Assembly: GCA_029263215.1 (NCBI GenBank)
Contig: JAJCXY010000038.1
Location: forward strand, 51,901 to 115,900
From: Acidimicrobiales bacterium
GTDB lineage: Bacteria > Actinomycetota > Acidimicrobiia > Acidimicrobiales > Aldehydirespiratoraceae
Direction of reading: 5' to 3'
Length of the DNA: 64,000 nucleotides
Below are positions 17,340 to 25,908 of this stretch, one piece after another (the first letter of the stretch is position 1; each line of letters opens with the position of its first letter). The position numbers and the translations under genes are program-made. The notes under the pieces are model-generated. The model was given only the letters and a program-made list of their open reading frames with translations. It was not told the origin of the DNA and made no database searches.

Positions 17340-17443
17340 CTGACCGAGCACCCGCCGCTCGGTCATAATCGGCGACACGAGGGATCCGCCGCCCTGTGTC
17401 GCCTGCGGCCACCCTCATTTTTGTGGGTGGCCGCACTTCTTTT
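17340..17443 (+). ncRNA. Candidate three-hairpin small RNA (6C-like)
   Basis: Three consecutive perfect hairpins in about 100 nt. Hairpin 1 pairs GACCGAGC (17342-17349) with GCTCGGTC (17357-17364) around loop ACCCGCC. Hairpin 2 pairs GGCGACAC (17371-17378) with GTGTCGCC (17396-17403), with an inner GGG/CCC and loop ATCCGCCG. The third is a 10-bp intrinsic terminator. Two C-rich loops followed by a terminator, at this length, resemble the actinobacterial 6C RNA architecture, whose loops carry six or more C and can pair with G-rich ribosome-binding sites. Here each loop has a CCGCC core interrupted by G, so it is a divergent relative or an analogue. No plus-strand ORF here looks coding. Confidence 0.55.
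17405..17443 (+). terminator. Intrinsic terminator of the candidate small RNA
   Basis: Perfect 10-bp stem GCGGCCACCC (17405-17414) and GGGTGGCCGC (17425-17434) with a 10-nt loop, followed by ACTTCTTTT (17435-17443). The T-tract is only on the plus strand, so it would end plus-strand transcripts. It is the clearest intrinsic terminator in the window. Confidence 0.8.
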
Positions 17444-17467
17444 GCGACGATCCTCGGCGAGACGTGG

Positions 17468-17659
17468 TCAGTCGAGGGCTCGACCGACGTCGTGCAAGCG
17501 GCGCTCAACGGTGATGAGTGACCTCTCGATCTCGTGGAGGCGGCCGATCACCGGGTCGTCGGGATCGGCGCTCCTACGCTCGGCTACCTCGGCGATGCGG
17601 CGGGCGACATCGGCCACCACCGTGGTGATCGAAGAAAGCTCAGCTTTGTCTGGGTGCAT
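17468..17659 (-). CDS. Small helical protein, unknown function
   Basis: A 63-aa ORF with the look of a real protein: a single amphipathic run TTVVADVARRIAEVAERR, a short break DPDDPVIGR, then LHEIERSLITVERRLHDVGRAL, consistent with a helical hairpin or coiled coil. ATG at 17659; the frame is open further upstream, but that part is a shadow of hisD. It is divergent from hisD with 61 bp between starts. No function can be assigned. Confidence 0.5.
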   Translation of the reverse strand: MHPDKAELSSITTVVADVARRIAEVAERRSADPDDPVIGRLHEIERSLITVERRLHDVGRALD

Positions 17660-17708
17660 GCCGGGCAGTATGGCCGGTAAAGCCGCGGGATGGGGGAGTT
17701 CTGACCGG

Positions 17709-17714
17709 TAGCGT
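17709..17714 (+). promoter_or_regulatory. Putative -10 box for the histidine operon
   Basis: TAGCGT 6 nt before the hisD GTG at 17721, leaving no room for a ribosome-binding site; a leaderless start is expected. There is no space for a histidine attenuator leader. Confidence 0.5.
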
Positions 17715-17720
17715 GTTCGG

Positions 17721-19013
17721 GTGCTTCGCCGGATCGACCTTCGTGGAACATCGGGAGATCTTGGCGTCCACCTTCCCCGTCCGGCTGCCCCCGCCGATGG
17801 GCCCGTCGAGACCGTCCGCGAGATTCTTGCCGCGGTGCGCGTCGGAGGCGATGGTGCGGTGAAGGAGTTCACTCGCCGGTTCGACGGAGCCGAGCTCGAA
17901 TCTCTGACGGTGCCGGCGGCTGCGATAACGGCGGCTCGCGCCCGGGTGGATCCGAAGGTGGTGGAGGCGCTCGAGGCGGCGGCTGTCTCGATCGAGAGCT
18001 ACCACCGCGAGCAGCTTCCCACCAACATCGAGGTCAAACGGCCCGGCGTCTCCATCCGTGGTCTGCACCGACCGGTGCGGCGGGCCGGTTGCTATGTGCC
18101 TGGCGGGCGCGCCGCATACCCGTCCACCGTGTTGATGACAGCCGTCCCCGCCCGGGTGGCCGGCGTCACCGAGGTGGTGTTGTGTGTCCCACCCGGGCCC
18201 GACGGGCTCGTCCCCGATGTCACTCTCGCCGCGGCTTCGGTGGCGGGAGTCGACGAGGTCGTCGCGGTGGGTGGCGCCCAGGCGATCGCGGCCATCGCCT
18301 ATGGCACCGAAACAATCAGGCCGGTCGATGTGATCGTCGGACCCGGCAATGTATATGTGGCTCTCGCCAAGCAGGAGGTCGCAGGTCTGGTGGGCGTGCC
18401 ATCGTCGTTCGCCGGGCCGTCGGAGGTCGTGGTGATCGGCGACGGCTCCGCTCCTGCGGATTTCGCGGCGGTTGATGTGATCGTCCAGGCCGAACACGGC
18501 CCCGATGGTCTCGCCTGGTTCGTTACCTGGCACGAAGCTGTTGCCGACTCGGTCACCGAAGCGATAGAGCGCCTGGTGGCACTCGCACCGAGGCGGGCCG
18601 ACATCGAGGCCACGCTCCACCAGTCGGGCTATGTCGTGGTTTGCGACTCGGCCGAGCAGGCCATTGAGGTGGCCAACTACATCGCGCCCGAACATCTCGA
18701 GCTCCAGACCGCCGATCCCGAGTCTCTGCTGCACCTGGTCGAGAACGCGGGAGCCGTCTTCTGCGGTGCCTACGCGCCGGCTTCACTCGGTGACTATGTG
18801 GCCGGCCCCAGCCATGTGTTGCCCACCAGCGGTACGGCACGATTCGCCAGTGCCCTGACGGTTCGCGACTTCATGAAGGACATTCACGTCGTCAGCGTGG
18901 ATCAGCGGGGGTTCGAGGCGATGGGCAGCCATGTCGTCACGCTCGCCGAAGCCGAAGGCCTTCAGGCCCACGCGGATTCGATTCACCTTCGGCGCGAGGC
19001 CGACCGACCGTGA
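17721..19013 (+). CDS. hisD: Histidinol dehydrogenase
   Basis: Zinc enzyme oxidising histidinol to histidine with two NAD. The 430-aa protein has VRRAGCYVPGGRAAYPSTVLM, the signature VDVIVGPGNVYVALAKQEV, SEVVVIGD, and QAEHGPDGLAWFVTW with the catalytic His. LPTSGTARFASALTV lies near the C terminus. GTG start with TAGCGT at 6 nt. It is the first gene of the operon; GTGA overlap with hisC. Confidence 0.96.
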   Translation: MLRRIDLRGTSGDLGVHLPRPAAPADGPVETVREILAAVRVGGDGAVKEFTRRFDGAELESLTVPAAAITAARARVDPKVVEALEAAAVSIESYHREQLPTNIEVKRPGVSIRGLHRPVRRAGCYVPGGRAAYPSTVLMTAVPARVAGVTEVVLCVPPGPDGLVPDVTLAAASVAGVDEVVAVGGAQAIAAIAYGTETIRPVDVIVGPGNVYVALAKQEVAGLVGVPSSFAGPSEVVVIGDGSAPADFAAVDVIVQAEHGPDGLAWFVTWHEAVADSVTEAIERLVALAPRRADIEATLHQSGYVVVCDSAEQAIEVANYIAPEHLELQTADPESLLHLVENAGAVFCGAYAPASLGDYVAGPSHVLPTSGTARFASALTVRDFMKDIHVVSVDQRGFEAMGSHVVTLAEAEGLQAHADSIHLRREADRP

Positions 19014-20083
19014 ACCAACGCCCTTCGCCGAGAGAATCTGTCGCGCTGATGGCCGGCTATCACTCGCCCCAGATCGAGGTCGATGTCAGGCTCAACACCA
19101 ATGAGAGCCCCGAGCCGCCGCCGCCAGAGTTCACCGCTGAGTTGACCACGGCGTTGGCCGACGTCGCCTGGCACCGCTATCCCGACCGATCAGCGCTGGG
19201 CCTACGCACCGCCATCGGCCGATGTCATGGCGTGGGACCCGAGCAGGTCTTCGCGGCCAATGGTTCCAACGAGGTGCTCCAGACCCTCCTTCTCACCTAT
19301 GGGGGGCCCGCCCGCACGGCCGCGGTGTTCGAACCCACCTACGCGCTCCACAGCCATCTGAGCCGCATCACCAGCACCGATGTGGCTGAGGGCCGGCGGG
19401 GCGACGATTTCGCCCTCGACCTCGGAGAAGTGGAACGGGTGCTGGCCTCTCAGCGGCCCGACATCACCTTCCTTTGCTCGCCCAACAACCCCACCGGTGT
19501 CGTCGACCGCCCCCGAGATGTGGCCACGGTCCTCCAACTCGTAACCGACATCGGCGGAGTTCTCTGTGTCGACGAGGCCTATGGTCAGTTTGCGGACCAC
19601 AGCGCACTCGACCTGTTGGGCGCCGAGGTGCCCCTGGTGGTGAGTCGCACCTATTCCAAGACCTGGGCGATGGCCGGCCTCCGCCTCGGCTATCTCATCG
19701 GCCCCCAGTGGCTCGTTGAAGAACTCGAGAAGGTCGTACTGCCCTACCACCTCGATGCGACCACCCAGATCGCCGGCACTCTCGCGCTGGCCCATTCCGA
19801 AGCGATGGATGAGCGGGTGGCCCGCCTCGTGCAAGAGAGGGGGCGTCTGGTTGCAGCCATGGCAGAGCTGGACGTCGAGATGTGGCCTTCGGGCGCCAAC
19901 TTCGTGCTGTTCCGACCCCGTTCGATCGCCGGCACTGATGTTTGGCAGGCCCTCGCCGATCGTTCGGTGCTCGTACGAAATTGTGCGTCGTGGCCCCGAC
20001 TCGATGGCTGCTTACGTGTCACCATCGGCACACCCACCGAAGACGATCGATTCGTCGCTGCTCTCACGGAGGTCCTCACGTGA
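19010..20083 (+). CDS. hisC: Histidinol-phosphate aminotransferase
   Basis: PLP enzyme converting imidazole acetol phosphate to histidinol phosphate. The 357 aa include LNTNESPEPPP, the phosphate-binding region FAANGSNEVLQTLL, CSPNNPTGVV, VDEAYGQF and the PLP lysine Lys217 in SRTYSKTWAMAGLRLGY. The GTG start overlaps hisD by 4 bp and the stop overlaps hisB. Confidence 0.95.
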   Translation: MNQRPSPRESVALMAGYHSPQIEVDVRLNTNESPEPPPPEFTAELTTALADVAWHRYPDRSALGLRTAIGRCHGVGPEQVFAANGSNEVLQTLLLTYGGPARTAAVFEPTYALHSHLSRITSTDVAEGRRGDDFALDLGEVERVLASQRPDITFLCSPNNPTGVVDRPRDVATVLQLVTDIGGVLCVDEAYGQFADHSALDLLGAEVPLVVSRTYSKTWAMAGLRLGYLIGPQWLVEELEKVVLPYHLDATTQIAGTLALAHSEAMDERVARLVQERGRLVAAMAELDVEMWPSGANFVLFRPRSIAGTDVWQALADRSVLVRNCASWPRLDGCLRVTIGTPTEDDRFVAALTEVLT

Positions 20084-20670
20084 GCCGTTCTGCATCCACC
20101 AACCGTGTCACCAGGGAGACTTCGATCGAAGTATCGGTGGATCTCGATGGCACGGGCACCACCGAGGTCGCCACGGGCATCCCCTTCTTCGACCACATGC
20201 TTGACCAACTCGGACGCCACGGCGGGTTCGAGCTCATCGTGAAGGCCGAGGGCGACCTGGAGATCGACGCCCACCACACGGTGGAAGACGTCGGGATCGC
20301 CGTTGGCGACACCTTCCGTGAGGCATGGGGCGACAAGCGCGGCGTCAGGCGGTTCGCATCGATCACGGTGCCTCTCGACGAGGCCGCAGTGGAGGTGGTT
20401 CTCGACCTCTCTGGCAGACCCTTCCTGCACTATGAGGTCGAGTTTCCCGGCCAGAAGATCCTGAGTGACCCCCCATTCGACCCCCAGCTGGTCGAGGAGT
20501 TCTGGCGGGCATTCGCCACAGCAGCCGGCGTCACCCTGCACATCGTCGGTCGGCGCGGCAAGAACACCCATCACATCATCGAAGCGGCGTTCAAGGGCGT
20601 AGCCCGATGCCTCCACGATGCTCTGCGCGTCGAGGGTTCAGCGGTGCCGTCCACCAAGGGAACCCTCTGA
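20080..20670 (+). CDS. hisB: Imidazoleglycerol-phosphate dehydratase
   Basis: Dehydrates IGP to imidazole acetol phosphate; dimanganese enzyme. The 196-aa monofunctional protein (no HAD phosphatase domain) begins RVTRETSIEVSVDLDGTG and contains GIPFFDHMLDQLGRHGGF, DAHHTVEDVGIAVG, DLSGRPFLHYE and KNTHHIIEAAFK, which carry the metal-binding His clusters. GTG at 20080 overlaps the hisC stop, with ACGGAGG 6 nt upstream. Open frame upstream inside hisC is a shadow. Confidence 0.95.
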   Translation: MSRSASTNRVTRETSIEVSVDLDGTGTTEVATGIPFFDHMLDQLGRHGGFELIVKAEGDLEIDAHHTVEDVGIAVGDTFREAWGDKRGVRRFASITVPLDEAAVEVVLDLSGRPFLHYEVEFPGQKILSDPPFDPQLVEEFWRAFATAAGVTLHIVGRRGKNTHHIIEAAFKGVARCLHDALRVEGSAVPSTKGTL

Positions 20671-20673
20671 ACG

Positions 20674-21324
20674 ATGACTGAGGCCGCGGCGACTGCCCCT
20701 CTCATCGCAATCCTCGACTACGGGATAGGAAACCTCCACTCCGCCCACAAGGGATTCGATCGTGCCGGCGCCGACGCTCGCCTCACCGCCGACCCGAGCC
20801 TCATCGCGGAGGCCGACGGCCTCGTGCTACCCGGTGTCGGAGCATTCGAGCCGTGCATGAACGCACTCCGTGCCACCGGGCTGGATGAGGTGGCGATGGA
20901 ACGGATCGGTGCCGGCGTGCCGTTCTTCGGGATATGTATCGGGATGCAGGTTCTGTTCGCCGGTTCCGACGAGGCTCCGGGTTGTGGCGGACTCGGCTAC
21001 TTCGACCGGATGGTACACATCCTCCCTTCGTCGGTGAAGCGGCCCCAGATGCAGTGGAACATCATCGAGCCGAGAATCGACGCTCACCCCATGTTCTCCG
21101 GCCTCGATCCTGAGCCCTGGGTCTATTTTGTGCACTCGTACGCCGCCGAGGACGGCCCCGATGTGCTCGCCACGTGCGACTACGGCGACCATCTCGTTGC
21201 TGCCGCGGGCCGCGACAACGTGTGGGCATGCCAGTTCCATCCGGAGAAATCCGGGGCCAACGGCATCCGGATCCTTCAGAACTTCGTGGCCGCGGCCCGT
21301 ATCGGCGGGGCGGCGAGGGCCTGA
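20674..21324 (+). CDS. hisH: Imidazole glycerol phosphate synthase, glutaminase subunit
   Basis: Class I glutamine amidotransferase feeding ammonia to HisF. The 216-aa protein has ILDYGIGNLHSAHKGF at the N terminus, LPGVGAFEPCM, the nucleophile elbow GICIGMQ with Cys88, YFVHSYA, and QFHPEKSGANG with the catalytic His and Glu. ATG 3 nt after hisB; the stop overlaps the hisA start by one base (TGATG). Confidence 0.96.
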   Translation: MTEAAATAPLIAILDYGIGNLHSAHKGFDRAGADARLTADPSLIAEADGLVLPGVGAFEPCMNALRATGLDEVAMERIGAGVPFFGICIGMQVLFAGSDEAPGCGGLGYFDRMVHILPSSVKRPQMQWNIIEPRIDAHPMFSGLDPEPWVYFVHSYAAEDGPDVLATCDYGDHLVAAAGRDNVWACQFHPEKSGANGIRILQNFVAAARIGGAARA

Positions 21325-22055
21325 TGCAGCTGTATCCGGCGATCGATATTCGTGGTGGCCGATGCGTGCGTCTCCACCAGGGCGACTACGGCCGCGAAAC
21401 TGTCTATGGCGACGATCCGGTGGCCCAGGCCGTCGCCTTCGCCGAAGCCGGCGCGGGCTGGATCCACGTGGTCGACCTCGATGCCGCCCGCAGCGGGATC
21501 CCGGAGAACCGCGGTGTTGTCGCCGCGATCGTCGCGGCAGTCGAGGTTCCGGTGCAAACGGGGGGAGGGATTCGGTCGGTTGATGCGGCCAATGCCTTGT
21601 TCGAAGTGGGCGTGGAGCGGGTTGTGCTCGGCACCGCCGCCCTCGAGAATCCTGATCTCGTGCATACTCTGGCGGCCCGCCACCGTGTTGCGGTGGGGCT
21701 CGACGCGCGATCCGGCGAGGTCGCCACCGATGGGTGGCTGGTGGGGTCGGGCCGCAGTGTGCTCGATGTTGCTCGATCCTTCGCCGATGCCGGGGTCGAT
21801 GCGTTCGTCGTCACCGACATCTCCCGCGACGGCACCTTGGAAGGGCCCGACCTGGAGGGACTGGCGGATGTGATGGCTGCCACCCCGGTGAATGTGATCG
21901 CCTCAGGAGGCGTCGGCAGCATGGCCGACCTGGTTGCGCTCGGCAGCCTCGAATCCGGCGGACGCAGGTTGGCAGGAGTGATTGTGGGCAAGGCGATCTA
22001 CGAGGGGCGCGTCGATGTGGCCTCCGCTACCGCGGAGTTGGGGTCGGCGTCGTGA
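21324..22055 (+). CDS. hisA: ProFAR isomerase
   Basis: TIM-barrel Amadori isomerase. The 243-aa protein begins [22 protein letters not shown], with the first catalytic Asp in AIDIRGG, and has [14 protein letters not shown], and [15 protein letters not shown] with the second Asp. Many actinobacteria use a bifunctional PriA here, but a separate trpF exists at 31754, so this is probably a dedicated HisA (inference). The upstream in-frame extension into hisH is not real. Confidence 0.93.
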   Translation: MQLYPAIDIRGGRCVRLHQGDYGRETVYGDDPVAQAVAFAEAGAGWIHVVDLDAARSGIPENRGVVAAIVAAVEVPVQTGGGIRSVDAANALFEVGVERVVLGTAALENPDLVHTLAARHRVAVGLDARSGEVATDGWLVGSGRSVLDVARSFADAGVDAFVVTDISRDGTLEGPDLEGLADVMAATPVNVIASGGVGSMADLVALGSLESGGRRLAGVIVGKAIYEGRVDVASATAELGSAS

Positions 22056-22834
22056 CGGTGCGGGCAATCCGGGTGATCCCGTGTCTCGATGTCGATGCCG
22101 GTCGGGTGGTGAAGGGCATCAACTTCGTCGACATCCGCGACGCCGGCGATCCGGTCGAACTCGCCGCCCTCTACGACCAGCAGGGTGCCGATGAGTTGGT
22201 GTTTCTCGATATCACCGCGTCGTCGGACCGACGGGACACAACCGTGGAGATGGCTCGTGCCGTAGCTGAGCAGGTGTTCATTCCCTTCACGATCGGCGGC
22301 GGCATCCGCACCGTCGACGATGCCCGCCGTCTCCTCATGGCCGGTGCCGACAAGGTGAGCATCAATACCGCAGCGGTGGAGCGGCCCGCACTGATCGCCG
22401 AGATCAGCCGGGAGTTCGGCGCCCAATGCTGTGTGGTTGCCATCGACGCCCGCGGCAGTGAGTCGATGCCGAGTGGCTTCGAGGTCTACACCCATGGGGG
22501 CAGGTCGAACACCGGTATCGACGCGGTCGAGTGGGCCGTCGTCGCCGCCGATCGTGGTGCCGGTGAGATTCTGCTCACCTCGATGGATCGCGACGGCACA
22601 CGCGACGGTTTCGATCTCGCCCTCACCCGCGCCGTGAGCCAGGCCGTCAACATCTCGGTGATCGCCAGTGGGGGAGTGGGAACCCTGGCTCACCTGGTCG
22701 ATGGGGTCACCCACGGCGGTGCCGATGCCGTGCTGGCGGCGAGCATCTTCCACTTCGGTCAGCACACCGTCGCCGAGGCCAAGCGGGAGATGCTTGCTTC
22801 GGGGGTGACGGTGCGCCCGGCGGGTTCCATGTGA
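22052..22834 (+). CDS. hisF: Imidazole glycerol phosphate synthase, cyclase subunit
   Basis: TIM-barrel cyclase making IGP and AICAR with HisH. The 260 aa begin [21 protein letters not shown], containing the catalytic Asp, and include [39 protein letters not shown] with the second catalytic Asp, and [19 protein letters not shown] at 22052 in a GTGA overlap with hisA. AICAR produced here returns to the purine pathway encoded at the start of the window. Confidence 0.95.
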   Translation: MTVRAIRVIPCLDVDAGRVVKGINFVDIRDAGDPVELAALYDQQGADELVFLDITASSDRRDTTVEMARAVAEQVFIPFTIGGGIRTVDDARRLLMAGADKVSINTAAVERPALIAEISREFGAQCCVVAIDARGSESMPSGFEVYTHGGRSNTGIDAVEWAVVAADRGAGEILLTSMDRDGTRDGFDLALTRAVSQAVNISVIASGGVGTLAHLVDGVTHGGADAVLAASIFHFGQHTVAEAKREMLASGVTVRPAGSM

Positions 22835-23223
22835 CCCAGCCACCGCTAGCGTTGGCCGACGTGACGACCACCGACGACCACAAGAGCCCGCCTGCCCTGG
22901 TCGACGACGACCGCCTACCGGTGAAGATGCTCAACGACCGCATCCTTGTGAGGATCGGCGACGCGGAAGGCGAGCGGCGCTCTTCGGGGGGCATCCTGAT
23001 CCCGGCCACCGCCCAGGTGGGAAAGCGTCTGGCGTGGGCCGGCGTGGTTGCAGTGGGACCCAACGTGCGCAACATGGAGGCAGGCGATCAGGTCCTGTTC
23101 AACCCCGACGACCGCTACGAGGTCGAGGTGCGCGGCACCGATTACATCATCTTGCGCGAGCGTGATGTGCACGCGGTGGCGGCGGAGCGTCTCGACGAGG
23201 GATCCACCGGCCTCTACCTCTGA
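22831..23223 (+). CDS. GroES-like (Cpn10) protein
   Basis: A 130-aa chaperonin-10-like protein. A variable N-terminal tail of about 30 residues is followed by the fold [13 protein letters not shown], a mobile-loop-like [39 protein letters not shown] and [13 protein letters not shown]. No GroEL gene accompanies it, and it sits inside the histidine operon with a GTGA overlap to hisF. The mobile loop has the general SGGILIP form needed to contact GroEL. It could be a co-chaperonin paralogue or a co-opted fold; the role in this operon is unknown. Confidence 0.8.
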   Translation: MTQPPLALADVTTTDDHKSPPALVDDDRLPVKMLNDRILVRIGDAEGERRSSGGILIPATAQVGKRLAWAGVVAVGPNVRNMEAGDQVLFNPDDRYEVEVRGTDYIILRERDVHAVAAERLDEGSTGLYL

Positions 23224-23231
23224 CGCCGCCG

Positions 23232-23237
23232 TAGGAT
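23232..23237 (+). promoter_or_regulatory. Putative internal -10 box before hisI
   Basis: TAGGAT 7 nt before the hisI ATG; suggests an internal leaderless promoter driving hisI-trpE-ygfZ. Confidence 0.45.
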
Positions 23238-23244
23238 CAAGGCC

Positions 23245-23652
23245 ATGACGAACTCGTTGGAAGAGGGACTCGAGGTCCGACTCGACTTCGACAAGGTGGC
23301 CAAGATCGGCAGAGACGGCCATCAGGTCGTGCCGGTGGTGCTGCAGGACGCCGACGGCGGCGAGGTGTTGTTCATCGGCTATGCCAACGAGGAGGCCTAC
23401 CACGAGACTCTCGCCCGCCGGTCAGCCGTGCTCTACAGCACATCGCGCAATGAGATCTGGCACAAGGGCGCCACATCGGGTGATGTCCTCGAACTGGTCG
23501 AGGTGGCGGTGAACTGTGAGCAGAACAGCCTGCTCTACCGCGTCCGCAAGGCCGGTACTGGGGTGTGCCACACCAAGGACCACAGCGGCGCCACCCGACA
23601 GACCTGCTACTACCGCACGGTCACCGACCCCGATTCGCTCCGGTTCGGCTGA
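23245..23652 (+). CDS. hisI: Phosphoribosyl-AMP cyclohydrolase, variant metal motif
   Basis: Opens the adenine ring of PR-AMP in histidine synthesis. The 135-aa protein keeps the fold signatures VVLQDADGGEVLFIGYANEEAY, STSRNEIWHKGATSG, and cysteines at GVCHTK (Cys108) and TCYY (Cys121). The usual metal-binding D-C-D-x-D stretch reads N-C-E-Q-N (90-94), so three acidic positions become Asn, Glu and Asn. The spacing between the two C-terminal Cys is also longer than in classical HisI. It may be a divergent but active subfamily. There is no HisE domain; hisE and hisG are not in this window. TAGGAT lies 7 nt upstream. Confidence 0.85.
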   Translation: MTNSLEEGLEVRLDFDKVAKIGRDGHQVVPVVLQDADGGEVLFIGYANEEAYHETLARRSAVLYSTSRNEIWHKGATSGDVLELVEVAVNCEQNSLLYRVRKAGTGVCHTKDHSGATRQTCYYRTVTDPDSLRFG

Positions 23653-23656
23653 TCTG

Positions 23657-25186
23657 GTGAGGTTTCAGCCCACTCGCGAAGAGTTCCGGCGACTGGCCCG
23701 CGATCACACGGTCGTTCCGGTGTGGTCCGAGGTGCTGGCCGATCTCACCACGCCGGTAGCGGCATTTGCACGGGTTGTCGGCGACGGCGAGGGGTTCTTG
23801 CTCGAATCGGTCGAGAATGGCGATCGCTGGAGCCGCTGGTCGTTCATCGGACGCCACCCCCAGGGCACCCTGGTTTCCAAGGACGGATCCCTCAGGATCA
23901 TTGGCGATCTCGGCATCGACGTGCCCACCGACGGCGGCATCCTCGCGGCTCTCGAAGCGCTGCTGGCTCACTATCGTGCCCCCGATCTGGAGGGCCTCCC
24001 GCCGCTGCACGGGGGACTCATCGGTTATCTGGGATACGACGTCGCGCGCGAGGTGGAGCGACTCCCCGACGTTCCCACCGACGATCTCGGTTATCCCGAC
24101 GCGGTGATCTCGATGATCGGTGAGCTCGCGGTCTACGACCATTGGCGCCAGCGCGTGAGTTTGATCGCCAATGTGATCGTCGGGCCGACCGCGTCCGATG
24201 CCTATCTCGATCTCGCCTACGACGACGCCATAGATCGAGTACGACAACTGGCCGCCGACGGGGCGAGCGCTCTGGCCGAGCCGCTGATGAGCCCGCCCTA
24301 CCCCGACGACGAGCTCCCCGAGGTCGATTCCTCGATGGGGGAGGCCACCTACTGCGCCGCGGTGGAGGCCGCCCGCGAGTACATCCTTGCCGGCGACATC
24401 TTCCAGGTGGTGCTCTCCCAGCGCTTCGATCTCGAACTCGACGCCGACGCATTCGACCTCTATCGAGTGCTGCGCCAGGTCAACCCGAGCCCCCACATGT
24501 ACATCCTCCGTCACGGTGACCTCGAGGTCGTCGGCGGCTCTCCCGAGCCGATGGTGCAGCTCCTCGACGATCGGGTGATCTCGCGACCGATCGCAGGCAC
24601 CAGGAAGCGGGGCAGCACCGAGGAGCACGATCGACGTCTCGCCGCGGAGTTGTTGGAGCATCCCAAGGAGGTTGCTGAGCACGTGATGCTCGTCGATCTG
24701 GCCCGCAACGATGTGGGTCGAGTGGTGGAATACGGTTCCCTGCAGATCGACGAGATGATGACGCTGGAGCGCTACAGCCACGTAATGCATCTCACCTCTC
24801 AGGTATCTGGCCACCTGTCCCCGGGCAAGACGCCGATCGACGTACTCCGCGCGACCTTGCCGGCTGGCACCTTGTCGGGGGCGCCGAAGGTGAGGGCGAT
24901 GGAGATAATCGACGAACTCGAGCCCGTGAAACGCGGCCCCTACGGCGGCGTGGTCGGCTATGTCGACTTCTCGGGCAACATCGACACCGCCATCACCATC
25001 CGAACGATGCTGGTGAGTGGCAATCGGGCGTCGATCCAGGCCGGTGCGGGGATCGTGGCCGACTCGGTTGCCGAAGACGAACATCTGGAGTGTCAAAACA
25101 AGGCGAAGGCGCTGCTTGCTGCGGTGCCGGCGGCGCGGCGGATGACCGCAGCCCGACGCGCCCACGAGGAGGGAATCAGTTCATGA
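23657..25186 (+). CDS. trpE: Anthranilate synthase component I
   Basis: Converts chorismate to anthranilate, the first tryptophan step. The 509-aa protein has the chorismate-binding core YCAAVEAAREYILAGDIFQVVLSQRF, NPSPHMYILRHGDLEVVGGSPE, RPIAGTRKRG, EHVMLVDLARNDVGRV, LPAGTLSGAPKVRAMEII and GAGIVADSVAEDEH. The GTG at 23657 gives the expected N terminus (RFQPTREEFRRLA); further upstream the frame is a shadow of hisI. The Trp-feedback LLES motif is present as FLLESVENG. No trpG or trpD in the window. Confidence 0.95.
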   Translation: MRFQPTREEFRRLARDHTVVPVWSEVLADLTTPVAAFARVVGDGEGFLLESVENGDRWSRWSFIGRHPQGTLVSKDGSLRIIGDLGIDVPTDGGILAALEALLAHYRAPDLEGLPPLHGGLIGYLGYDVAREVERLPDVPTDDLGYPDAVISMIGELAVYDHWRQRVSLIANVIVGPTASDAYLDLAYDDAIDRVRQLAADGASALAEPLMSPPYPDDELPEVDSSMGEATYCAAVEAAREYILAGDIFQVVLSQRFDLELDADAFDLYRVLRQVNPSPHMYILRHGDLEVVGGSPEPMVQLLDDRVISRPIAGTRKRGSTEEHDRRLAAELLEHPKEVAEHVMLVDLARNDVGRVVEYGSLQIDEMMTLERYSHVMHLTSQVSGHLSPGKTPIDVLRATLPAGTLSGAPKVRAMEIIDELEPVKRGPYGGVVGYVDFSGNIDTAITIRTMLVSGNRASIQAGAGIVADSVAEDEHLECQNKAKALLAAVPAARRMTAARRAHEEGISS

Positions 25187-25908
25187 GCGATCGCGACACG
25201 GTCAGGGCTTGGGGCTCCGATGCCCGCAGCTACCTGCAGGGCCAGATTTCCCAGGACATCGACGCACTGGTCGACGGCGACACGGCCTGGTCGCTGCTTC
25301 TCCAGCCCACCGGAAAGCTGGTGTCGTGGCTTCGGGTCCATCGGGTGAGCGCCGATGAGTACCTGCTCGACATCGACGCGGACCACGCCGACGCGATGGT
25401 GCGGAGGCTCGAACGATTCAAGCTCCGAACCGACGTCTCCTTCCAGCAGGTCGCCGATACTACGATCCCCACTCCGGTGGAGTGGCCCGGACTGGCCGAC
25501 CCCGACGACGAACACCAGCGCATCCGGGCCGGTATGCCGCGGATGGGTGCGGAACTGGGCGAAGGCACGATTCCCGGGGAAGGGGGGCAGCAGTTCATCG
25601 AGTTGTCGGTGAGTTTCACCAAGGGCTGCTACACCGGCCAGGAACTGGTGGCCCGGATCGACAGCCGGGGGGGCAACGTTCCCCGCCCGATTCGTGTGCT
25701 CAGGGCGGATGGTCCTGTCGGGGTCGGCGACGACGTCACTTTTGATGGTGTTGTCGTGGGGAGCGTCACGTCCGCGGCCGACGATGTCGCTCTGGCTCCC
25801 CTCATGCGGCGAGTCGAGATCGGCGACGTGGTCGACATCGGTGGAGGAAGTGCGACCGTTGTCGAGGCTGCTCAGTTCGAAGGCACGACCTCGAAGTCGA
25901 CCACGTAG
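25183..25908 (+). CDS. ygfZ: YgfZ/GcvT-fold folate-binding protein
   Basis: Family implicated in folate-dependent repair or maturation of Fe-S enzymes. The 241-aa protein has the N-terminal barrel (ARSYLQGQISQDI, LLLQPTGKLVSWLRVHR) and the diagnostic KGCYTGQE at 147-154 with Cys149, followed by ARIDSRGGNVPRPIRVL. ATGA overlap with trpE. Its 3' end overlaps the convergent membrane-anchored protein gene by 37 bp, which is unusual in this window. Confidence 0.9.
   Translation: MSDRDTVRAWGSDARSYLQGQISQDIDALVDGDTAWSLLLQPTGKLVSWLRVHRVSADEYLLDIDADHADAMVRRLERFKLRTDVSFQQVADTTIPTPVEWPGLADPDDEHQRIRAGMPRMGAELGEGTIPGEGGQQFIELSVSFTKGCYTGQELVARIDSRGGNVPRPIRVLRADGPVGVGDDVTFDGVVVGSVTSAADDVALAPLMRRVEIGDVVDIGGGSATVVEAAQFEGTTSKSTT

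Noticed and set aside
17301..17711. Plus-strand ORF of 136 codons over the hairpin region
   Set aside because: Low-complexity product, and the region is better explained as a structured RNA with terminator.
21324..22055. HisA as bifunctional PriA
   Set aside because: A separate, complete trpF is present at 31754, so the bifunctional role is not required; the sequence alone cannot exclude it.
23621..25165. Long open antisense frame opposite trpE
   Set aside because: Mirrors trpE codon structure; no domain and no start signal.
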